Shown here: one piece after another, positions 9,101 to 15,835 of the stretch | Layout of the letters: every line of letters starts with the position of its first letter | Numbering within the stretch: the first letter of the stretch is position 1 | Assembly: GCA_964437515.1 (NCBI GenBank) | Contig: CAYTHB010000060.1 | Span: 1 to 17,125 of the forward strand | DNA length: 17,125 nt | Origin: Sterolibacterium sp964437515 | GTDB lineage: Bacteria; Pseudomonadota; Gammaproteobacteria; Burkholderiales; Rhodocyclaceae | Direction: 5' to 3' | Made by a program: the position numbers and the translations under genes | Notes under the pieces: generated by a model | Database searches by the model: none | Told to the model about the DNA's origin: nothing | Seen by the model: only the letters and a program-made list of their open reading frames with translations

Positions 9101-10602
9101 TGTCCGCTTACGACAACCTGGGCTTGTTGTTGATCAAGATGAGACGCACGGAAGAGGCCGAGCAGTGTTTTCAGCAGATGCTGACTTTTGCAGAAGACAC
9201 ACCAGAAATCTACTGCGGTTTAGGTTCGCTCTATCAGACAAGGGGTGAAATGCAGCAGGCTGTTGCCAACTTTCGACGTGCGCTGGAGCTGGCTCCGCAT
9301 CATGCGACCGCCTACAGCAGCCTGCTATTTTGCCTTTGCCATGATGCAGATGTCGAGGCTTCGGCTTTGTTTGAAGCACATCGCGCGTATGCCGATATCG
9401 TTGAAGCTCCGTGGAAATCTTCTTGGCCAAAACATAACGACACAAAAAATCCGGATCGTATTTTAGAGATTGGTTTCGTTTCGGCCGATTTCAATAATCA
9501 TCCCGTCGCCAGTTTTTTTGAGCCCGTGCTTGCTCATCTGGCGCAAAGCAAGCATTTACGGCTACATGCGTATTACAACGAGGTGTATGAGGACAATACA
9601 ACGCATCGCTTGAAACCCTGTTTTTCTGCGTGGAACCCTGTGGCGCATCTGACGGATGCAGCACTTTTTGACAACATTCGTGCGGATGGCATCGACATTC
9701 TGATCGATCTTTCCGGGCATACGAGTCAGAATCGTCTGGCTTGTTTCGCTCGCAAGCCGGCACTCATACAAGCGAGTTGGCTGGGGTATTCAGGAACGAC
9801 CGGATTGCAGGCGATGGATTACTACTTCGCCAGCGAGGATTTTTTACCCCATGAGCCATTCGATCATTTGTTCACGGAAAAAATTCTCCATTTGCCTGCG
9901 CCTGTTCCCTTCTCACCCGACCCTCATGTGGCCGATATCCATGTCAGTCCCTTGCCCGCGCTTGAGAACGGGTATCTGACCTTTGGCAGTTTTCACCGAC
10001 CCAATAAGATCGGGCGTGCCGTGGTGGCCTTGTGGTCGGAGCTGCTTCGACAGTTGCCGACGTCGAGGCTGATTCTGCTAGGCATGAATGACCTCGAAGA
10101 TGCTGAGCGGTTCATGGCATGGTTTGAAGCAGAAAATATTGAGACAGAACGGCTGGAATTCGTAGAGCGCTGTTCCTTGCCCGATTATTTCGCTTATTAC
10201 CAGCAGATTGACCTGTGTCTGGATGCGTTTCCCTTCAATGGCAGCAGCACCACAAGGGATGCTCTTTGGATGGGGGTACCGACACTCACGCTTGAAGGCT
10301 CGGTCTTGCAGAGCCGGGCAGGAGGGGCGTGGCTGCGACATTTTGGTCTGGGTGGCGTAGATGGCTTCGTTGCTGAAACGTCAGTGCAATTTGTCAGTAT
10401 GGGGGGCGGCTGGGCGCAACGGCTGCCAGAACTATCCCGGATACGAGCAGGTTTGCGGACGAAGATATTGGACATGCCTTCCTGTCGTCCGGAGTCGATT
10501 GCGCAGGCACTGGTCTTTGCATTACGAACGATGTGGCAACGTGAGTGTGCCGGGCAGACGCCAACATCTTTTGAAATTTCATCGCAAGTGTGGCGTCCCT
10601 AG
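3199..10602 (+). CDS. Giant TPR multi-glycosyltransferase (GT9-like x2, sulfotransferase-like, GT41/SPINDLY)
   Basis: This is a 2467-residue protein with no signal peptide or membrane segment, so probably cytoplasmic. Approximate order: TPRs 1-375; GT9/heptosyltransferase-like domain 380-680 (AEQGLGDTLQF near 405, SVDTSTAHLAGAMGKPVW at 600); TPRs 698-960; second GT9-like domain 965-1275 (AEQGLGDTIQF near 996, SVDTAVAHLAGALGKPLW near 1194); TPRs 1302-1412; sulfotransferase-like domain 1415-1760; TPRs 1768-2070; GT41/SPINDLY O-GlcNAc-transferase-like domain 2085-2450 (His2101 in NNHPV, Lys2270 in RPNKI, LDAFPFNGSSTT from 2341). GT41 enzymes move a sugar from a nucleotide donor to Ser/Thr; GT9 enzymes usually transfer heptose or similar sugars. 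About 29 TPRs can be read by eye. The only nearby start is ATG 3199, since an in-frame stop lies at 3181, yet no Shine-Dalgarno sequence is visible. A terminator follows the stop. The acceptor is unknown; neighbouring pilins are candidates by position only. Confidence 0.88.
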   Translation: MPATITRTLSLEDALQEAAKHHRAGRMGDAEALYKAILQAQPTHPDANHNLGVLEMQRQQFAAALPYLKTALDANPGYGQYWLSYAEALLLAGNVHGARQVLTEGRPRGLQGSEVDALLVRIDAALATRMPSSNTQSAEARRQYQQAELFYARGQIENAIISFLKTIESAPDWSPPQMFLGIIFNELGRLEEAEARFRRVLEIEPDEANGHFNLGIVLHRQKRLSQAELCFQQALRLRSDHASACNNLGIVLHEQGRFDEAEATFRRALVIFPEYAQVLNNLGVTLNEMDRVDEARQCFTQAIRIQPDYAEAWNNCGNALEYLGNFEQALAHYDQAVRLQPDYLDGNWNKALSELRFGHYEQAWPLYERRLQRWESLTGEYCEKSRIPRWNGSQALAGKSILLHAEQGLGDTLQFCRYALYVAERGAKVFLQVPVSLVTLLRSLGNEIEIVSESDALPVVDFHCPLMSLPLAFGTTLDSIPCDVPYLKCSSEKSAWWANRLGKTEKLRVGLVWSSGFRPDRPELWRANARRNMPLHQLAFLREFPNIEYISLQKGEEGEAQLHALRQSGWPGPEIRDFANELNDFSDTAALIDNLDLVLSVDTSTAHLAGAMGKPVWLMGRFDACWRWLLGRRDSPWYPTLTLFRQARPNDWNSVIEALAQALTGWLSGSTSGQQIEAVELHPVVAPLPKAIVVPLSVEALQRATELHLSGKLQEAREAYRTLLTHSPDSADILRLLGTIETQLGAAHEGWPLLERAIRIEPAHPENHNNAGNALLVLGRTLEALSCYDQAIRLKPDYAEAHANRADVLKTLGRLDEARQSYDAALRLNPAFVAAHVNRGVLLEMMGLRTDALASYEQALQYAPNLFEAHCNRGNILLALGRLTESIASFHQAARLQPENPDARLILGNLLGKSGDIRAGLAEIEQALRLRPDFMDAHWNRAHWHLIQGNYATGWPLYEIRWARWAANGAWPVRAFTVPRWQGDQKIEGKRILLYAEQGLGDTIQFSRYAPLLAARGAQVFLQVQAPLVGLLRSLCALHRGIEVFDESAKLPPVDFHCPLMSVPLACGTTLDSIPANMPYLRADPDKRAAWQHRLGSVRHLRVGLAWQSGTHANHPELCKDNARRDIPLKQLETLGEMTGVTFYSLQKDAVAARQLRDVQASGWKGPKIIDWTESFTDFTDTAALIDGLDLVISVDTAVAHLAGALGKPLWVLLRFDACWRWLLDRRDSPWYPTAKLMRQETIDDWRPVIENMARALENWSRWDEQEHGLAEALHVHKNGSVITRHMDDATRRFEPVPETDADDAQAHRRLSLQLLEAGRWREAENGFRHVLRLKPDDVEARASLGRALMGAGRVVEAEQYLRESLLVCPDSAILMSELGVALMTLDKTVEAEEFLRRAITQSPHEILPLANALMWLDYRPDDPCFAHLQTAYDHREQLDIPEQIHLNFSMACAMASMGDGVRAFEACTEGNRLRARHFPYDENMAEQFLEKVRNLYSAERMIQLAAAGAGDADTPDSCVPVFIVGLPDSGGHFIGQVLSRHPDVLCVADQRAVDHLVDSVSVIELMLPDASRQGSNVRSLRNLGRMYLEKIQRDAGKAKFIVNTVPDHYLYLGLIHLMLPNAKIIHALRDPLETCLSCYATLFNAGHDYSYELGAMGRHYAFYRQLMQHWQAVLPEGRVLDVCYETHLVFSEAQERRLYAHVGLSRDNDSAPEPDERISDMSPRLMSLSGQSGCASFLARHPDFSWFFDPLREMLEPWRRPPEQTERQALLAAYETADYPKAVELARGMMEKYPWHVSGWQILGVALMQLGETDEALKILQYAVWMEPGQSQAHYNLGVVLRNAGRLEEAISCFQQALEIRPAQFEAHYNLGITLSELGDFPAAEHSLREALALKTNDVDTLNNLGIVLHEQGCLEQAEAVFQQGLAHHPEHVASWNNLGLTLKHLGRMKAAVTAFRQSIALQPDYLSAYDNLGLLLIKMRRTEEAEQCFQQMLTFAEDTPEIYCGLGSLYQTRGEMQQAVANFRRALELAPHHATAYSSLLFCLCHDADVEASALFEAHRAYADIVEAPWKSSWPKHNDTKNPDRILEIGFVSADFNNHPVASFFEPVLAHLAQSKHLRLHAYYNEVYEDNTTHRLKPCFSAWNPVAHLTDAALFDNIRADGIDILIDLSGHTSQNRLACFARKPALIQASWLGYSGTTGLQAMDYYFASEDFLPHEPFDHLFTEKILHLPAPVPFSPDPHVADIHVSPLPALENGYLTFGSFHRPNKIGRAVVALWSELLRQLPTSRLILLGMNDLEDAERFMAWFEAENIETERLEFVERCSLPDYFAYYQQIDLCLDAFPFNGSSTTRDALWMGVPTLTLEGSVLQSRAGGAWLRHFGLGGVDGFVAETSVQFVSMGGGWAQRLPELSRIRAGLRTKILDMPSCRPESIAQALVFALRTMWQRECAGQTPTSFEISSQVWRP

Positions 10603-10731
10603 AGAAGTACGATTCCCTCCATCGTCTGCATCTGTAGAAGCGAGCGATCTTGTGTTGAAAATCCTCGCGATAGCTGGACTATCGCTGCGGTTTTGCCTTG
10701 TATCCCATCCAGATATCCGAGCCGGTACAAT

Positions 10732-10769
10732 AAAAAAGCCGCACCCCCAAAGGAGGTGCGGCTTTTTTT
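10732..10769. terminator. Bidirectional intrinsic terminator
   Basis: The arms AAAAAAGCCGCACC (10732-10745) and GGTGCGGCTTTTTT (10755-10768) pair perfectly. After a single C-A mismatch, two further C-G pairs (10747-10748 with 10752-10753) close an AAA loop. Because the stem is flanked by A-tract and T-tract, it ends transcription from both sides. It sits between the convergent giant gene (stop 10602) and lipoprotein gene (stop 10823). Confidence 0.9.
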
Positions 10770-10822
10770 GTGGCGGACACCGTGCGAAAGGGTGTCCGTG
10801 TTCAACATCAAATCACATCGAA

Positions 10823-12049
10823 TTACATGCTGCTATAGGTGTAATTGATGATGTAGGGGATGGACATTGCAATAGGCTGCGTCATGCCGATGGTGGCCGA
10901 AATGGTTCCCGTGTTCCCGTTGAACGAGCAGCTGTTCAGCGTCCATGTGGAGCCCGGTTGCCCTGCCTTGATCTGATTGACTTGACTTTGCACCTGCGCA
11001 TCGTTGCAGAAGCCGTCCTGTGTCGAAGGTTTGTCGATATTGTTGATTACGATGGTGGGGGTGGCTATGCCGCTTGCACTGACCTGTATGCTCAGCTTGT
11101 AGTTACCCTTGGCCGTGCTATCCGGCGTGGTTTGAAGATCGCAGGTCATGACGGCATTGGTGAGTGAACACTTCATGCCATTGACTCCATTAGTGGAGGC
11201 CTCATTGAGTGCAATCGAAAAATCGGCCTGAATGCTCTGTAGCCAGTCAGAACGTGACAATTGCGTATTCAGCGTTCCCAGATACGTTCCCAGATCACAG
11301 GAGGAAGCTCCACACGCTTTTTGTTGCATACGGGAAACAGCATCGAGTAGTTGGGCATAGGATCGTGAAGAGAGATCCGCGCTGCTACTGGTTGATGGAA
11401 TGCGTGTCACGAGTTGGTTGATGGCATCGGCTGTCGTTTGGACGTTGAGACCGAAGGCTTGGGCAACCTTGAGGTAGGCTGTGGCGATGTCAGCGCTGGC
11501 CAGACCATTCGACACCTGGAGTGCCTGTTGGATGGCCAACTCGGTCAGGGGTGTCACGGCGGCAGTGCAGGTCGCGCCTGAACAGGCTGCGGTTGAACGC
11601 AAGGGCTGATTGGCGGTCAGGGTGCGTGTCGCACCTGTGGCCTCATCGACAAAGGAGCCGCTTGTTACTTTCAGGATGACATCCCCGTTATAGCCATTCC
11701 AGGTCAGGGTGTAGTTACCGTTGCTGTCTGTTTTGCCGCAATTAAGCGACTGCTCGGTAATGATGCCGTTGGCATCGATTCTGTAAGCACAGACATCGCC
11801 GTTTTGCACCAGTCCGGCCATGGCTTTGCCTGACAGGGTCGTCGGTGTGCCTGATCCGGTATTGCCACCGGTAGTCGGCGGTGTTGGGGTGGGGGTGGGT
11901 GTTGGGGTGGGTGTTGGGGTGGGAGTCGGAGTCGTGGTTCCGCTTGATGCGGGAGGCGCCGCACCATTGTCATCGCTATCCAGGAAACAGCCGCTCAACA
12001 GGAATACAGATGCTGTTGCAGTGACGAGTGCACGGTGAGTCAGTCGCAT
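10823..12049 (-). CDS. Putative outer-membrane lipoprotein with Pro-Thr linker
   Basis: This 408-residue secreted lipoprotein is not assigned to a named family. The signal peptide MRLTHRALVTATASVFLLSG ends in a lipobox LLSGC, with Cys21 as the lipidation site; +2 is Phe rather than Asp, which favours outer-membrane sorting. Next come a short acidic stretch, a (Thr-Pro)n linker near residues 38-62, a Thr/Gly-rich segment, then a probable carboxypeptidase-regulatory-like beta domain (KTDSNGNYTLTW, an SNG-Y turn motif) and an alpha-rich middle region. Ten or more Cys in the exported part suggest disulfides. ATG 12049 is chosen because GGAG lies 7 bases upstream and the signal peptide begins there; the frame stays open to 12115. 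It is downstream of topB on the same strand, with 150 bp and a likely own promoter between. Function unknown; the build resembles surface-exposed proteins. Confidence 0.75.
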   Translation of the reverse strand: MRLTHRALVTATASVFLLSGCFLDSDDNGAAPPASSGTTTPTPTPTPTPTPTPTPTPPTTGGNTGSGTPTTLSGKAMAGLVQNGDVCAYRIDANGIITEQSLNCGKTDSNGNYTLTWNGYNGDVILKVTSGSFVDEATGATRTLTANQPLRSTAACSGATCTAAVTPLTELAIQQALQVSNGLASADIATAYLKVAQAFGLNVQTTADAINQLVTRIPSTSSSADLSSRSYAQLLDAVSRMQQKACGASSCDLGTYLGTLNTQLSRSDWLQSIQADFSIALNEASTNGVNGMKCSLTNAVMTCDLQTTPDSTAKGNYKLSIQVSASGIATPTIVINNIDKPSTQDGFCNDAQVQSQVNQIKAGQPGSTWTLNSCSFNGNTGTISATIGMTQPIAMSIPYIINYTYSSM

Positions 12050-12140
12050 GAAGGTACTCCTACAGTGAGTGTGATGGGTGAGAGAATGGATAATCAAAGC
12101 AAGCAATGCGAACAATGAGCCGCATCGATGCTATTCATAA

Positions 12141-12178
12141 AAGATAAGCTTGGCGATTATATTCAAATAGCTTGTCTT
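12141..12178. repeat. Inverted repeat around the lipoprotein -10 box
   Basis: AAGATAAGCT (12141-12150) and AGCTTGTCTT (12169-12178) are inverted copies with one mismatch (wobble in RNA), separated by 18 bases that contain the candidate TATAAT. This arrangement could be an operator for a dimeric regulator or a weak hairpin after topB. No poly-T run supports a terminator. Confidence 0.35.
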
Positions 12179-12185
12179 GATTGAA
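12156..12185 (-). promoter_or_regulatory. Candidate sigma-70 promoter of the lipoprotein gene
   Basis: On the minus strand a perfect TATAAT lies at 12156-12161, with a weak TTCAAT (-35-like, 3 of 6 consensus bases) at 12180-12185 and an 18-base spacer. It would start transcription roughly 100 bases upstream of the lipoprotein ATG at 12049. The -10 is good and the -35 poor, so the site may need an activator or may be coincidental. Confidence 0.4.
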
Positions 12186-12199
12186 GGCGTGTTTATGAC

Positions 12200-14860
12200 T
12201 CATTTTTTCTTTGCTGATGTTCGAGGTGCCGTTGTTTTTTTTGTGGCCGTAGCTTTAGCCGTAGCCGTAGCCTTAGCACGAGGAGATTTTGCGGCTTTAC
12301 GGGCGGATGGAGCCGATGCCGATTTTTCTGTGGGTTTTTCTGTAGCTTGTTCAGCCGGTTTTTCCTTGGCTTTACTGCTGGCAGCCCCTGCCTTTGGCGC
12401 ACGCGCTTCAAACTCAAAGCTGACTTTGCCGTCCTTGCCTCGAACCAGATAAGCCGAAAACTTGCGTCGCGTGCGTGCTGAAATAAATTCTTTCAGGAGA
12501 TCGGTCTTGCCGGTTTCCAGCAGCTTCTGCATTTGGGGGCGTTCGATGTTTTGTTGCAGGATGATCTTGCCAGAACGAAAATCGCAGGATTTTTCAGCCC
12601 CCACCGATTTTTCGCAGACATAGGCCATGCTGCCTTCGAACACGCGAGCATTACATTTTGGACAAGCCCCGAGCGTTTCCTGATCGCTGAAATCCGGTGT
12701 CTCACCTTCTGCATCGCTGTTGCCGAAATCAAATTCGGGTTGGTGCTCGGCATTGAGTTTGATGACGGCAGCAAAGGGACGTCCCATCTTGCTGCGAAAA
12801 CCCTGCAAGGGGCCGATGCTGCGTTGGGTCAGCAGCTCCTCGACTTCTTCAGGTTCATATTGACGACTGGCAACGACTTTCCACAAGGAATAATCACAGC
12901 CCTTGCACTGGAATTTCTTGTAGTTTTCCTGAATAACGCCGCCACATTTCGGGCAGTGTGCCTTGAGTGTACTGAAGGCTTCATCGGGGAATTCACCATG
13001 CTTGATGCGGTCGATCATCAATTTCGTTTGATCGACGATATGCTCCATGAATTCGCCTCGCGCAAGCGCGCCGCCTTCCATTTGCTTGAGCTTGTACTCC
13101 CAATTCCCCGTCAGTTCTGGTGAGCGCAGTTCATCCACGCCCAGTTTGGAGAGCGCGAACAACAGCGAGAACGCCTTGGCCGTAGGCTGCAGTTCACGGC
13201 CATTACGATGCAGGTATTCTTCCTGAATCAGCCCTTCAATCGTGGCAGCCCGCGTGGCAGGGGTTCCCAGACCACGTGCCGACATGGCTTCGCGCAGTTC
13301 TTCGTCATCCACCAGCTTACCAGCGCCTTCCATAGCGGACAGCAGCGTGGCTTCCGAAAAGCGGGGAGGGGGTTTGGTCGCCAGTGCTTTGACTTCGATG
13401 TCGTTGCTCCAGACACGCTCGTCCTTCTGCACCGGAACGAGCTGCGGGCTGCTTTTCTCGCCCTTTTCAGATTTTTCGTCGCTATCGACCTGTGCTTCCT
13501 TGCCATACACCGCCAGCCAGCCGGGGGTGACCAGCACCTTGCCTTCGCTCTTGAAAGGCTCACCTTCGACACGGGTGATACGTGTGGTGACGTTGTATTC
13601 AGCAGCAGGATAAAAGATGGCCAGAAAGCGTTTGACGACGAGGTCATATAGCTTTTGTTCGGGCTCGGATAGATGCTTGGGCGCTTGTGCCGTGGGCACG
13701 ATGGCAAAGTGATCCGAAATCTTGGCATTGTTGAAAATGCGCTTGTTTGGATGCACCCATCCATTGCGTAGAATCTGCCCGGCAAAAACAGCGTAATTGC
13801 TCTCGCCCAGTACCTCCAGCGTCTCCTTGACGTTGGGAATGTAATCCTCGGGCAGGCAACGTGAATCCGTACGCGGATAGGTCAATACCTTGTGCTTTTC
13901 ATACAAGGCTTGCGCCAACCCCAGTGTGGCCTTGGCGGAAAAACCAAAGCGACCGTTGGCTTCGCGCTGGAGCGAGGTCAGATCGAAAAGCTGGGGAGCG
14001 AGTTGCGTGGCCGGTTTGCTTTCTTCTTCGACCGTGCCGTGCTTACCCAGACATTTCTGACGCAAAGCCTGGGCACGAGCTTCGTCCCACAAGCGTTCGG
14101 CACGCGCATGTTCATCCTGCTCGTTCTTTTTGAATTTCTCGTCGAACCAGCGACCGCGATAGGTTCCGGCGACGGCCGTAAACTCGGCCTCGACTTCCCA
14201 ATAGTTGCGAGGCTGGAATGCGCGGATCTTTTCTTCGCGTTCAACCAGAATGGCCAAGGTCGGCGTTTGTACCCGTCCGACCGGTGTTTTGTGAAATCCG
14301 CCTTCTTTCGAATTGAAGGCCGTCATCGCCCGTGTGCCGTTGATGCCGATGAGCCAGTCCGCTTCCGAACGGCAACGTGCGGCATCCGCCAGCGGCAGCA
14401 TTTCGGCATCTGAACGCAGATGCGCAAAACCATCGCGAATCGAGCCTTGCGTCATCGACTGCAACCACAAGCGGCGTACCGGCTTGTCGGTTTTGGCGTG
14501 TTGAGCAACGTAACGGAAAATCAATTCACCTTCACGTCCCGCGTCACAAGCATTGATGAGGCCGCCGACATCCTTACGCTTGATGAGCCGGGTCAGCAGC
14601 TTTAACCGGTCGGCGGTTTTTTCGATCGGATTCAGCGTGAAATGGGGCGGAATCACCGGCAGATGGGCAAATGACCACTTGCCGCGTTTGACCTCGTATT
14701 CTTCAGGCACGGTCAATTCGAGCAAATGGCCGATGGCCGATGAAAGCACATAGTGCTCGCTCTCGAAATAATCGCCTTCCTTGGAAAAACCACCCAATGC
14801 CCGGGCAATATCCTGAGCAACAGAAGGTTTTTCGGCAATGATCAGTTGTTTAGAAGTCAT
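12200..14860 (-). CDS. topB: DNA topoisomerase III (type IA)
   Basis: This 886-residue enzyme cuts and passes single DNA strands to decatenate and relax negatively supercoiled DNA in the cytoplasm. The Toprim domain starts at IIAEKPSVAQ (Glu10) and includes CDAGREGELIF (Asp106, Glu110, Glu112 for metal). The catalytic tyrosine is Tyr328 in LTYPRTDSR, the same number as in the E. coli enzyme. Two four-Cys zinc ribbons follow (Cys636, 639, 652, 655 and Cys733, 736, 749, 759), then a FSAYLVRGKDGKVSFEF segment and a Lys/Ala/Thr-rich tail from about 820. It is much longer than E. coli TopB (about 650 residues), the extra part being zinc ribbons and tail. ATG 14860 is chosen because MTSKQLIIAEKPS is the usual family start; the frame extends to 15004 with non-family sequence. 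Shine-Dalgarno is weak. Confidence 0.95.
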   Translation of the reverse strand: MTSKQLIIAEKPSVAQDIARALGGFSKEGDYFESEHYVLSSAIGHLLELTVPEEYEVKRGKWSFAHLPVIPPHFTLNPIEKTADRLKLLTRLIKRKDVGGLINACDAGREGELIFRYVAQHAKTDKPVRRLWLQSMTQGSIRDGFAHLRSDAEMLPLADAARCRSEADWLIGINGTRAMTAFNSKEGGFHKTPVGRVQTPTLAILVEREEKIRAFQPRNYWEVEAEFTAVAGTYRGRWFDEKFKKNEQDEHARAERLWDEARAQALRQKCLGKHGTVEEESKPATQLAPQLFDLTSLQREANGRFGFSAKATLGLAQALYEKHKVLTYPRTDSRCLPEDYIPNVKETLEVLGESNYAVFAGQILRNGWVHPNKRIFNNAKISDHFAIVPTAQAPKHLSEPEQKLYDLVVKRFLAIFYPAAEYNVTTRITRVEGEPFKSEGKVLVTPGWLAVYGKEAQVDSDEKSEKGEKSSPQLVPVQKDERVWSNDIEVKALATKPPPRFSEATLLSAMEGAGKLVDDEELREAMSARGLGTPATRAATIEGLIQEEYLHRNGRELQPTAKAFSLLFALSKLGVDELRSPELTGNWEYKLKQMEGGALARGEFMEHIVDQTKLMIDRIKHGEFPDEAFSTLKAHCPKCGGVIQENYKKFQCKGCDYSLWKVVASRQYEPEEVEELLTQRSIGPLQGFRSKMGRPFAAVIKLNAEHQPEFDFGNSDAEGETPDFSDQETLGACPKCNARVFEGSMAYVCEKSVGAEKSCDFRSGKIILQQNIERPQMQKLLETGKTDLLKEFISARTRRKFSAYLVRGKDGKVSFEFEARAPKAGAASSKAKEKPAEQATEKPTEKSASAPSARKAAKSPRAKATATAKATATKKTTAPRTSAKKK

Positions 14861-15139
14861 TTCATAAATATCCGTGAGTGCGTCGGGATGCTTCTGGCCG
14901 CAGGGCAAGACGCGATTGATGCGATGTGGTTGTTCCACATGAGAAAGGAGCAAGAGAAAGGAGCAAGAGAAATGTGCAGCTAACGTACGTGGTCGCCGTC
15001 TCAATCCACTGCGGATGACACAAACGTTACCCTAGCACCCCACCCATCCCCCACGGACGGCTTTACACAGCCGCCCGGCTTCGGCGGCACGGAGCAGTAC
15101 TCCGTGAAACCCCGCCTACGCCCCCTCAAGGGTGGCTAC
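14861..15139. other. Gene-free region upstream of topB with stacked hairpins
   Basis: No gene is supported here. Two perfect back-to-back stems are present: GCCGCC/GGCGGC (15070-15075 with 15083-15088) and CACGGAG/CTCCGTG (15088-15094 with 15100-15106). A third, smaller stem CGGCT/AGCCG (15057-15061 with 15068-15072) competes with the first. These sit roughly 200-250 bases upstream of the topB start on its leader side. They may be a leader structure or the edge of a repeat element. No clear topB promoter was found. Confidence 0.5.
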
Positions 15140-15198
15140 TAATTTTCTCGCTACGCTCGAAGCTTCAACCGGACTCCGTTTTCGTTGTTTCACACTAA
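15140..15198 (+). repeat. Dispersed repeat R, copy 2
   Basis: It shares the TCGCTACGCTCGAAGCTTCA core with the copies at both window ends. Over about 54 aligned bases it differs from the inverted copy at 17072-17125 at roughly four positions, including one single-base indel. Copies 2 and 3 face each other and enclose the repeat-rich stretch and the vapBC pair. Confidence 0.85.
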
Positions 15199-15297
15199 AG
15201 CGCAGCATCATAAGCGCGACCAACAAAAACAGGCAAGTGTCGTTTTCACGCATCAGACGCAATACGCAATACGGCGCGCGTGGCTCGAATGTCACAC

Positions 15298-15524
15298 ATG
15301 ATCCTGGAAACCGTAGTTGGACGCCTTTGAGTGTGCGTTTTTTGGGTTACTTGGCAAGGCGCGAAGGGTACAACTGGGCGCATGGCCGCCCCCCCCTGCA
15401 ACGATGACCGAGGAAATCCCTGTGGGAAGAGCAACGCAGGCAGGCGACCCGTAAAATGTGCAATCGACGGCATCCCCCAAGGGGATTTCCTGCGGGGCAT
15501 AGCGGGCCTCACCCGCAAGGTGAA
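15298..15524 (+). repeat. Palindromic dispersed element P, copy A (long form)
   Basis: It aligns with 16109-16270: both have CCGTAGTTGGAC, GAGTGTGC, CAAGGCGCGA, GGCGCATGGCC, CCCTGCAACGA, AGAGCAACGC, TAAAATGTGCAATCGA and CTCACCCGCAAGGTGAA in the same order. The outer arms, GTGTGCGTTTTTTGGG near 15331 and ACCCGTAAAATGTGCA near 15448, are inverted relative to each other. This copy has two extra blocks absent from copy B. No transposase is present, so it is a non-autonomous or structural repeat. Confidence 0.75.
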
Positions 15525-15650
15525 GGTCACTGGGCTGAGATCGAGGCTGAAGCGGGATGCAGCGCATGAGCGGCTTGCTGCGTGTGTTCGGACAAATAGC
15601 TTGTTCGACTACGCGCCCAACCTCTGACCACGATGATCGTGTGAGTGACG

Positions 15651-15739
15651 AATATTCTCTTCCTTTGGAGGGGTGCTCACAGGAACCTGAGAGAAGATCA
15701 TTGCGCAGTCGGAAACGAAATTCCCCTCCGGTGGAGGGG
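15651..15739 (+). repeat. GGAGGGG-type composite repeat, unit 1
   Basis: It begins with a degenerate TTCCTTTGGAGGGGTGCTC, continues through ATCATTGCGCAGTCGGA (15697-15713), and ends with AAATTCCCCTCC GGTGGAGGGG. The unit at 15836-15945 has the same order. Its two ends match the 39-bp array unit at 2878-3095, so it looks like two array units with an inserted central segment. Confidence 0.75.
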
Positions 15740-15835
15740 AATGATTCTGCGCTGTTGGACTGTGCGAATTGTGGGGTTGTGCGCGTGTAACGTGCCGCCA
15801 ATGAAGTGGAATGCTCTGGGAATAACAAGAAGTAC

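Noticed and set aside
10361..11167. Plus-strand 268-codon open frame over the end of the giant gene and the lipoprotein gene
   Set aside because: It crosses the stop of the giant gene, a strong terminator and the antisense of the lipoprotein. Its translation is low-complexity and unlike any family.
11820..12038. Plus-strand Gly-Val repeat protein
   Set aside because: It is the antisense reading of the Pro-Thr linker of the lipoprotein.
12533..13123. Plus-strand 196-codon open frame antisense to topB
   Set aside because: It is a shadow of the highly conserved topB coding sequence on the other strand; the zinc-ribbon cysteines and the frame continuity support topB.
15246..15530. Minus-strand frame with HFTGRLPALLF and RRPTTVSRIM motifs, resembling frames at 16078-16330
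   Set aside because: The similarity is explained by the palindromic element P itself. In copy B the same motifs fall in two different frames, so no protein is conserved, and no ribosome site is seen.
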